A stretch of DNA of 34,264 nucleotides. Origin: an uncultured Mycoplasmatota bacterium (GTDB lineage Bacteria; Bacillota_I; Bacilli_A; RF39; UBA660). Positions 23,532 through 29,598 of this stretch are shown in pieces (position 1 is the stretch's first letter; each line of letters starts with the position of its first letter). The stretch is taken from positions 1-34,264 of the forward strand of contig CANRVY010000018.1 of the NCBI GenBank assembly GCA_947643405.1, in the 5' to 3' direction. Position numbers and translations under genes: made by a program. Under the pieces are notes generated by a model, which saw nothing but the letters and a program-made list of their open reading frames with translations, searched no databases and was not told the origin of the DNA.

Positions 23532-23678
23532 CTACTTATTGCATTTAAGTGGTCTAAAAAAACCATCAATTACTCCGATAATAAATATTGCTCCTGCAAC
23601 AATAACAAGTCCTACTCCTAAACTAATTCCGCCACCTCCTTGAATTTTATTTAACTTTTCAGTTTGTATTTGCTTCAT
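23532..23678 (-). CDS. Double-glycine-leader bacteriocin-like prepeptide A, 48 aa
   Basis: The leader MKQIQTEKLNKIQGG (Glu at -9, Leu at -7, Ile at -4, Gly-Gly at -2/-1) matches the C39 substrate pattern. Cleavage after residue 15 leaves 33 residues. They begin with glycine-rich GGISLGVGLVIVAGAIF, containing GxxxG (GISLG), and end with a basic, Cys-containing tail FFRPLKCNK. The hydrophobic middle could span a membrane. The start lies 20 bases inside the end of the accessory gene, with AGAAAGGA as SD, so translation is coupled. Order and spacing (exporter, accessory, A, B, third peptide) indicate one transcript. The function as a bacteriocin is inferred from leader, motif and neighbours. Confidence 0.8.
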   Translation of the reverse strand: MKQIQTEKLNKIQGGGGISLGVGLVIVAGAIFIIGVIDGFFRPLKCNK

Positions 23679-24114
23679 TTTTCATTCCTTTCTTCCATTT
23701 CTGGCTAAATTCTTTCCAAATACTCATATCTTTTATTTTCACTCGAATTATCACGATATTATTTTCAACTAATAGTTTTTGAGATATTGATACTTTAATT
23801 TCAGCTTTTATCATTTGATTTCCAGAAATAAACTCAGGATTAGGTTCTACACTGATCAACTTCATATCTTTATTTTTTACAATCGCATTTTCAAATTCCT
23901 CTATTTTAGAAAATGGCACCATCATAGTTACTATATTTTTATTATTTTCATTAACCATACCATAAAAAGTCTCATAAACTGGATAATGATAACAAAATAT
24001 CAAAGATAATAACAAAATAGAACAAATAATCAACACAGAAACGCTTTTCTTAATTCCTTTTGGATATTGGGTTTCTAATATCCAATTTTGATCTTTCCAT
24101 ACACTTTTATTCAT
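23659..24114 (-). CDS. Membrane-anchored accessory protein of the peptide exporter, 151 aa
   Basis: It has one hydrophobic helix at residues 26-48 (SVSVLIICSILLLSLIFCY) after a short cytoplasmic start, then an outer domain of about 100 residues in beta-strand-rich segments: YGMVNENNKNIVTMMVPFSK, NQMIKAEIKVSISQ and IVIIRVKIKDMSIWKEF. This resembles the membrane-proximal part of a HlyD/MesE-type membrane fusion or bacteriocin accessory protein without the coiled-coil and lipoyl hairpin, but similarity is weak. It overlaps the C39 exporter by eight bases and the first prepeptide by 20, so all three are coupled. A role in secretion or self-protection is likely. Confidence 0.65.
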   Translation of the reverse strand: MNKSVWKDQNWILETQYPKGIKKSVSVLIICSILLLSLIFCYHYPVYETFYGMVNENNKNIVTMMVPFSKIEEFENAIVKNKDMKLISVEPNPEFISGNQMIKAEIKVSISQKLLVENNIVIIRVKIKDMSIWKEFSQKWKKGMKNEANTN

Positions 24115-26191
24115 GTTTGCTCACATCCTCTAATACACTGCCATTTTGGATTTCAATTTTTTGATCAAACAAATCTAAATTATCCAATCGGTGAGATACC
24201 ATAATAATTGTTTTGTTTGGATATTTTTTGAAAATTTGTTTTAAAATCCTTCTTTCCATATTACTATCAATTTGGCTTGTTGCTTCATCTAATAATAAAA
24301 CGTTAAATGGCAATAAAAGTGTACGTGCTAAAATAATTCTTTGCCTTTCTCCACCAGAAAGGTTTGCTCCATTTTCTTCTAAAACAAAACGATGTCCTAA
24401 TGGATTTTTAGAAAGAATGGAATCTACTTCTACTATTTTTAAAACTTCTTGATAATTGGAATTTGGTTCTTTTCCGAGTAGAATATTTTCATAAATAGGG
24501 CCTGTCCATAACTGTTCTTTCATAGATATATATAGAATGTTATTTTTTATAACATCTTCTTTATATTCTCTAATATCAATTCCATCTAAAAAAATAGTAT
24601 TTTCTGGGGCTTCATAATATTTCATCAATAATTTTAAAATGGTACTTTTTCCATTTCCACTTTCTCCAATAAGTAGCACTTTACTTCCACTTTTAATCTG
24701 AAAAGAAAGCTTTTTTAAAATAGGATGTTCAAAATAAGAAAATGTTAAATTTTCAATTTTAATATTTCCCTTTAAATCTTCCATATAAATTCCTAGCTCT
24801 TTTGTTTCCAAAAATAAGTTAGAAAGTCGTTTCCACGATACTTTCACTTTTTTAAAATCTTCTCCTAATTTTAGTAAGTTTCTAACTGGTTCTATAAAAT
24901 ACATAAATAATGAATGAAATAATAGCAGCGAGGAAATCGTCATTTCGTCTTTCGCTACTAAATAAATCCCTAAAGCTAAGAATGCTAATACAGAAAATTC
25001 ATATAAAGATTGTCCTAATATTCCAGATTCATTTTGAATACATTCTAATGATTTTACTCCTTCCGTATAGTCCATATATCGTTTCATCATTTCTTTCTTG
25101 GCGTGTCCCTTCAAATGACTACCAAATATCGTTTCATAACCCCCTAAAGTTTCAACCATATAAGAAGTAACAAGCGAATGATTTTCCTCTACTTCTTCCA
25201 CTTTTGAAGCAATTCGCCTTTGATAAATCAGGAATAAAACAATATAGAAGAATAAAGTAAAAAGAGATATCAAAAATAATTTACTACTGATGAAGTATAA
25301 AACAATACCACTCATAAATAAAAGAGGCAAATCCATCAAAGATGATAACGTAAGAGTTGCTAAAAAGGATCTAATTACCCCTATATCTCCTATTCTAGAA
25401 ATAATTTCTCCTGTGGTTCTGTTTTTAAAGTATCGATAAGGAAGATGAAGTATTTCTCCAATAATAAGATGCATAAATTTAAAATCAATTTTCTCATAAA
25501 TATGAAAGAAAACTTTATTTCTAATAAAACTACTTCCATTTTTTAAAATTAAAAAAGATACATAAAGTAAAATAGAGCATAAAAGATAAGTCATTTCATC
25601 ATGTATATTTAAAAGTGATACAAAATGTTCTAACATAAAAGAAAATAAAATAGAAAAAACAGTTATAAAAGCAGATAAACAAATCATAGTTAAAAAAGGC
25701 TTTTTTTCCTTCTTCAGCAAAGTAAAAAATTGTTTTTTTAAAATATGATTGGGATTTTTATATAAAATTGGTACTTTAGGATAAAAGGTTAAGATAACAT
25801 GTTGCCATATTTGTTCAAATTCTTTCAAATTCATTTTCTGAATTCCTTTGGCTGGATCTCCTATGATCAAATATCTCTTTTTCATATTGATTTCATAAAT
25901 GACAATATAATGATAATAACGCTTTTCTAATAAAACGTGTGCAATGCAAGGTAATATAATTGTTTCTCTTTGAAATTCCTCAAAACTCCCTTCAATTCCT
26001 CTTGCTTCAAACCCACATTTTCTCGCAACTTCTATAATCCTAGCAGCACTCACTCCATCTTTGCTCACACCTAAATTATCTTTTAATTCTTCATAAGGAA
26101 CATATCCTTGATAATATTGAATAATCATAGAAAGACAAGCAGCACCACAATCTTTATGATCTTCCTGCAATTCAATTGGATATTTATGCAT
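24107..26191 (-). CDS. Bacteriocin-type ABC exporter with C39 peptidase domain
   Basis: This 694-aa protein cuts double-glycine leaders and exports the product. The C39 peptidase (1-135) has Gln9 and Cys15 (QEDHKDCGAACL), His94 (YYHYIVIYE) and Asp112 (IIGDPAKG): the complete set. Six membrane helices fill about 155-440. The nucleotide-binding domain has Walker A GESGNGKST, signature LSGGERQR, Walker B VLLLDEATSQ and the H-loop SHRLDNL. I start it at the ATG 26191 with GGAGG eight bases upstream; an in-frame TTG at 26224 covers that SD. It is the first gene of the operon with the accessory protein and prepeptides A and B, its likely substrates. I see no clear promoter between it and rsmD, so readthrough from rsmD is possible. 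Confidence 0.93.
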   Translation of the reverse strand: MHKYPIELQEDHKDCGAACLSMIIQYYQGYVPYEELKDNLGVSKDGVSAARIIEVARKCGFEARGIEGSFEEFQRETIILPCIAHVLLEKRYYHYIVIYEINMKKRYLIIGDPAKGIQKMNLKEFEQIWQHVILTFYPKVPILYKNPNHILKKQFFTLLKKEKKPFLTMICLSAFITVFSILFSFMLEHFVSLLNIHDEMTYLLCSILLYVSFLILKNGSSFIRNKVFFHIYEKIDFKFMHLIIGEILHLPYRYFKNRTTGEIISRIGDIGVIRSFLATLTLSSLMDLPLLFMSGIVLYFISSKLFLISLFTLFFYIVLFLIYQRRIASKVEEVEENHSLVTSYMVETLGGYETIFGSHLKGHAKKEMMKRYMDYTEGVKSLECIQNESGILGQSLYEFSVLAFLALGIYLVAKDEMTISSLLLFHSLFMYFIEPVRNLLKLGEDFKKVKVSWKRLSNLFLETKELGIYMEDLKGNIKIENLTFSYFEHPILKKLSFQIKSGSKVLLIGESGNGKSTILKLLMKYYEAPENTIFLDGIDIREYKEDVIKNNILYISMKEQLWTGPIYENILLGKEPNSNYQEVLKIVEVDSILSKNPLGHRFVLEENGANLSGGERQRIILARTLLLPFNVLLLDEATSQIDSNMERRILKQIFKKYPNKTIIMVSHRLDNLDLFDQKIEIQNGSVLEDVSKHE

Positions 26192-26221
26192 AACTTCTAC
26201 CTCCTCACCCATAAGATACAA

Positions 26222-26251
26222 CAAAAAAAAACGAATATCCTAACTCGTTTT
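26222..26251 (-). terminator. Weak terminator between rsmD and the exporter operon
   Basis: On the minus strand, AAAACGA pairs with TCGTTTT around a ten-base loop (stem about seven pairs) and a run of T follows. It lies just after the rsmD stop. Confidence 0.6.
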
Positions 26252-26772
26252 TAAAATTTCAATATTTTTATATTTTTTTTCCCATATGTTCGCATCTTTA
26301 AAAGCGAAAAGTCAGTATCATCAAATTGTTCTTCCTCATATTCACATACAACAATTGCACCTTTTTCTAAAAAGTTGTTCTTTTTTAAATATTGAAGAGT
26401 TGGTCCAATTAGTTGTTTATGATAAGGAGGATCTAGAAAGACCAAGTTAAATTTTTGTTTTATATGATCATGTAACTTAAATGCATCTGCATGAATAATA
26501 GTGATAGACTTCATTCCTTTGGTATTTTCTTTGATTGTATCAATTGCTACTTTACTTTGGTCTACCAATGTAACATGATTTGCGCCATTACTAAGTGCTT
26601 CGATCCCTAAGGATCCACTCCCAGCATACAAATCCAAACAATTTAAACCTTTAATGTCATTTTGAATCATTGCAAATAAAGATTCCTTTACTCGATCCAT
26701 TGTAGGTCTTGTTCCATCAATATCAAATCCTTTTAAATTACGTCCTTTATAAATTCCACTAATAATTCTCAA
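26251..26772 (-). CDS. rsmD: 16S rRNA (guanine(966)-N(2))-methyltransferase RsmD
   Basis: RsmD methylates G966 of 16S rRNA in the assembled 30S. The 173-aa protein has RIISGIYKGRNLKG at the start, TRPTMDRVKESLFAMIQ (about 21-37), the SAM-binding LDLYAGSGSLGIEALSNGA (about 46-64) and the catalytic NLVFLDPPY (about 108-116). The start is TTG at 26772, with GAGGAAG directly before it; no ATG gives the full N-terminus. It follows ylbD-ylbE as in Bacillus subtilis (where it is ylbH). Two hairpins lie in the 103 bases before it. Confidence 0.95.
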   Translation of the reverse strand: MRIISGIYKGRNLKGFDIDGTRPTMDRVKESLFAMIQNDIKGLNCLDLYAGSGSLGIEALSNGANHVTLVDQSKVAIDTIKENTKGMKSITIIHADAFKLHDHIKQKFNLVFLDPPYHKQLIGPTLQYLKKNNFLEKGAIVVCEYEEEQFDDTDFSLLKMRTYGKKNIKILKF

Positions 26773-26856
26773 ACTTCCTCACTTCTTTCGTATACTATTA
26801 CAATTTTTGGGAATGAATAATAACGTGAGCAATCACACATATTATTACTCCCCTTT

Positions 26857-26874
26857 AAGAGCGAATTCGCTCTT
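26857..26874. other. Perfect hairpin after ylbE, T run on the plus strand
   Basis: AAGAGCG-AATT-CGCTCTT is a 7-bp stem. The T tract (TTTTTATTTTA) follows it on the plus strand, where no gene is read toward it. On the minus strand it is followed by AAAGGGG and so should not terminate ylbE transcription well. Further on, 26813-26848 can fold into a second, A-T-rich hairpin. Confidence 0.5.
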
Positions 26875-26875
26875 T

Positions 26876-27097
26876 TTATTTTAAAGTTCCCATAATGGAT
26901 TCAATCATCTCTAATGTTTCTAATGCCTTATTAATTTTATCAGATGGGCGCAATTTATAATTTGCTTTTACTTCCTCTTCAAACGTTCTAATCATTCCTG
27001 GCTCACGATTTAGAATTTTATACCAATTAGAGTTCTCTCTAATATATTTACTAAAATAAGGGTTATTCTTGAGCGCAAATTGTATTTCTAGTGTCAT
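26876..27097 (-). CDS. ylbE: YlbE-like protein, 73 aa
   Basis: The protein shows the YlbE pattern: a helical start QFALKNNPYFSKYIRENSNW, the core WYKILNREPGMIRTFEEEVK (about 25-44) where the family has WYRxLSRxP, and a C-terminal helix ETLEMIESIMGTLK. Function is unknown in all species I know of. Its ATG overlaps the ylbD stop by one base (TAATG), so the two are coupled, the same pair and order as in Bacillus. Assignment by family pattern from memory. Confidence 0.7.
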   Translation of the reverse strand: MTLEIQFALKNNPYFSKYIRENSNWYKILNREPGMIRTFEEEVKANYKLRPSDKINKALETLEMIESIMGTLK

Positions 27098-27459
27098 TAA
27101 TCTTCGAAATGCTTATAAAGCGGCCGAGGCTTATATTCAGTCTTGGTCTCTTCTTTGGTATCTTTACCAGTCAAATCTTGTACAACACTCAAAACCCTTT
27201 GAATACTACTAACTCCATTTTGAACACTATCCAAATCAATATTTTTTAAAAGTCCCATTAAGTCTGTCAAAGATGCCATTCCTGCAACTGGAGCTACTAC
27301 TTCAGCAACTCCCAGATAAGGTTTCCAAGTCGTCTCATCTTCTCCATACAAGTCATAAAGCTCATAGAACTTCTGCCAACTCATCTCACCACTTTTTGTA
27401 TATTTAATTAGTTTTGGATTCTTTTTTACAAATCCTTTAAAATCTTCTATGTTTGCCAT
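27097..27459 (-). CDS. ylbD: YlbD-like protein, 120 aa
   Basis: Residues 1-45 fit the YlbD family: MANIEDFKGFVKKNPKLIKY, then EMSWQKFYELYDLYGEDETTW, which corresponds to the family's tWQelYEdWyLLGEdD segment. The rest is a glycine/valine-rich helical part (VVAPVAGMASLTDLMGLLKN) and a charged end. In Bacillus, YlbD is annotated as a putative coat protein, on thin evidence. I start at ATG 27459, with AGGTGG 6-11 bases upstream; the in-frame GTG at 27468 lies in the SD. It is coupled to ylbE. Confidence 0.75.
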   Translation of the reverse strand: MANIEDFKGFVKKNPKLIKYTKSGEMSWQKFYELYDLYGEDETTWKPYLGVAEVVAPVAGMASLTDLMGLLKNIDLDSVQNGVSSIQRVLSVVQDLTGKDTKEETKTEYKPRPLYKHFED

Positions 27460-27531
27460 GATAACCACCTATAAATAATATATGTGATTATTTTTTTTTA
27501 TTTCCTATTAGACTATTTAAATGAATAAAAC

Positions 27532-28089
27532 TTAAAAATCGGTTCTAATTTCAAATAGAACAACTTGATCATGGTAAATTCCAAGTGGAATATCATATAC
27601 CGCACACTCCAAAATAATATCTAATAAACCATGTTCTACAATATACTTGTATAAAATATCAAATCCAGGAATTTCATTTAAAATCTTATCAAATAAATCT
27701 GTTTTTAAATTAAAGTCTGGAAGATTTTCATCTTCTCTTCCACTATAATCTTCATTTTTGTATGCAATCATCCAAACATCTCCATTTGAAGATATCATAA
27801 TATCACCATTCAATAACAAATGATTTAAAAAATTGCTGGAACTGACATTAATAGAAAAAATATCAAAATTCTTTGAAAATTCAATGACTTCTTCTTTTGG
27901 AACATTGATTTTGCTTTTTATATGACCAACCTTTGATTTGCTTCTAACAGCATAATACTGATAGGGATACCGATCTAAAAATTCTTGAATTCTTACTTCT
28001 TCTCCTTCATGAAACAATTCTTCTTCGAATTGATTAAGCTTTAATTCTTTTATTTTCTGAATACTTTCTAATTTATTTTTAATTTTCAT
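27532..28089 (-). CDS. Hypothetical protein, 185 aa
   Basis: I do not recognise this protein. It is soluble, acidic and mixed alpha/beta. The middle has YYAVRSKSKVGHIKSKINVP (about 44-63) and VSSSNFLNHLLLNGDIMISS (about 81-100), the C-terminus IILECAVYDIPLGIYHDQVVLFEIRTDF in pieces of beta strand. AGAGGAATTAATAT precedes the ATG. It has its own -10 box, lying just past the nagZ terminator, and may be cotranscribed with ylbD, since no terminator is visible between the two. No function can be assigned. Confidence 0.6.
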   Translation of the reverse strand: MKIKNKLESIQKIKELKLNQFEEELFHEGEEVRIQEFLDRYPYQYYAVRSKSKVGHIKSKINVPKEEVIEFSKNFDIFSINVSSSNFLNHLLLNGDIMISSNGDVWMIAYKNEDYSGREDENLPDFNLKTDLFDKILNEIPGFDILYKYIVEHGLLDIILECAVYDIPLGIYHDQVVLFEIRTDF

Positions 28090-28115
28090 ATATTAATTCC
28101 TCTACATTTTTATTT

Positions 28116-28121
28116 ATTATA
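28116..28121 (-). promoter_or_regulatory. -10 element upstream of the 185-aa gene
   Basis: TATAAT on the minus strand, 27 bases before the ATG. The -35 region falls in the T tract of the nagZ terminator and is poor. Confidence 0.45.
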
Positions 28122-28130
28122 TCATGTTAT

Positions 28131-28160
28131 TAAAAAAAAAACAGCTAACAATTGTTAACT
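28131..28160 (-). terminator. Terminator of nagZ
   Basis: On the minus strand, AGTTAAC-AATT-GTTAGCT (one G-U pair) is followed by G and at least ten U residues, directly at the nagZ stop. Confidence 0.85.
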
Positions 28161-29505
28161 ATTTTTGATTTTCATAAAGTAAACCTTTGGCATATTTCCA
28201 AGCTAAAATACGTGTTACTCTATCATTAATAACATCTTCACTAAGTTTATTATTCTCTACTGCACTTTTTACTTCTTTGATACTCTCTTCATAATCTGTC
28301 ACAATTAATAAATCATTTCCAGCAAGAAGTGCTTTTACTACTTTTTTATCAATATCTTTGGTTGCACCCATTGATAAATCATCTGTAATAATGACTCCAG
28401 TAAAATTTAAGTCTTCTCTTAATATATTATGAATTGGAATTGATAACGAGGCTGGATTTGATGAATCGATATTTGTTACTGTATTATGACTAACAAGAAC
28501 TGCTTCTGCTCCTGCTTCGATTCCTGCTCTAAATGGTGGGATATCATTTTTTAAAATACTATCATAAGTTCTTGAATCTGTTACACTGCCTGTATGTGTA
28601 TCTGGATTATTTCCATATCCTGGAAAATGTTTTAATGTATAAGAGACAGTTCCCCCTTTACTAGCTTTAATAACTGTTTCTGCAAATTTAGAAGTAGTTG
28701 ATGTATCTTCCCCTAATGACCTAGAATACATATAATCAGATGGCGTTGTAGAGACATCCACAACAGGCGCTAAATTTAAATTTATGCCTAAATTTGCAAG
28801 TAATAAACTTTTTTCTACAGTATCCTCTTTGATTCTTTCTAATCCACCATCTCCATATAATTCACTAGGAGATAAAAATGGAGTATCTCTTAAATTTTTG
28901 TTGCTACTGACTCTAACAACGCTTCCTCCTTCTTCATCTACTGCTATTAAAAGGGGAATTTTGGAAGCTGCTTGCACTTCTTTAATCATAGAAATTACTT
29001 CATTTTTTGTTTTTCCTTGAAAATCGCGTGCAAATAATACATATCCTCCAAAACCATTTTGTTTTGCGACATTAGCAGCATCTTTATCAGGAAAACGAAC
29101 TAAAAACAACTGTCCTATTTTCTCATCTAATGACATTGTTTCCAATTTTTTTTCTGCAAATGTATAGTAATCTTTAAAAATTCCATCTTTTGATTCTGTT
29201 TTCTTATTTGTTGATGATCTTGCATAATCTTTAATCTCTATATCTTGTATATCTTTGTTTGGATCTAGTAATCCAGTATAACTAATGACTACATCATCCC
29301 CAATTTCTAAAATGAAGTCTTCTAGTTTAAATTTATAGACCACATCATTATCATCTTGTACAATTACATAATCCTCATTTGTCATTAGAACTCTTCCATT
29401 TACTTGCTTTAAAGTTTCTTCTTTATTACTAATACAAAAATATGTAATTGTTCCAATGAGTAAAACAAGTGCTAAAGAAAGTCCTATCCATATTTCTTTT
29501 TTCAC
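28159..29505 (-). CDS. nagZ: Glycoside hydrolase family 3 beta-N-acetylhexosaminidase (NagZ type), membrane-anchored
   Basis: These enzymes remove N-acetylglucosamine from muropeptides. The N-terminal helix (about 5-26, WIGLSLALVLLIGTITYFCI) anchors the protein outside the membrane. A small beta domain follows (about 30-95, NGRVLMTNEDYVIVQDD to the IEIKDYARS end), possibly OB-like. The family 3 barrel runs from about 120: KIGQLFLVRFP, AVDEEGGSVVR, the catalytic dyad in TLKHFPGYGNN with DTH, and the nucleophile Asp in IITDDLSMGA. It lacks the second C-terminal sandwich, as NagZ does. The start is GTG at 29505 with AGAAAGGA upstream. It stands alone with terminators on both sides, so its role is wall turnover and recycling. 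Confidence 0.9.
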   Translation of the reverse strand: MKKEIWIGLSLALVLLIGTITYFCISNKEETLKQVNGRVLMTNEDYVIVQDDNDVVYKFKLEDFILEIGDDVVISYTGLLDPNKDIQDIEIKDYARSSTNKKTESKDGIFKDYYTFAEKKLETMSLDEKIGQLFLVRFPDKDAANVAKQNGFGGYVLFARDFQGKTKNEVISMIKEVQAASKIPLLIAVDEEGGSVVRVSSNKNLRDTPFLSPSELYGDGGLERIKEDTVEKSLLLANLGINLNLAPVVDVSTTPSDYMYSRSLGEDTSTTSKFAETVIKASKGGTVSYTLKHFPGYGNNPDTHTGSVTDSRTYDSILKNDIPPFRAGIEAGAEAVLVSHNTVTNIDSSNPASLSIPIHNILREDLNFTGVIITDDLSMGATKDIDKKVVKALLAGNDLLIVTDYEESIKEVKSAVENNKLSEDVINDRVTRILAWKYAKGLLYENQK

Positions 29506-29573
29506 AAACTCATTCCTTTCTACTCTTTATTAAAAGTATATTCTGAATTTCTTTTTTCATGCAGAGAATAGGA

Positions 29574-29598
29574 AAAAGATATTAGAAACCTAATATCT
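29574..29598 (-). terminator. Terminator of parE-parC
   Basis: AGATATTAG (29577-29585), AAAC, CTAATATCT (29590-29598); a U run follows on the minus strand. Confidence 0.8.

Noticed and set aside
23088-23658. Non-coding gap between rpsU and the exporter operon
   Set aside because: It is almost filled by three small genes, a terminator and the rpsU promoter.
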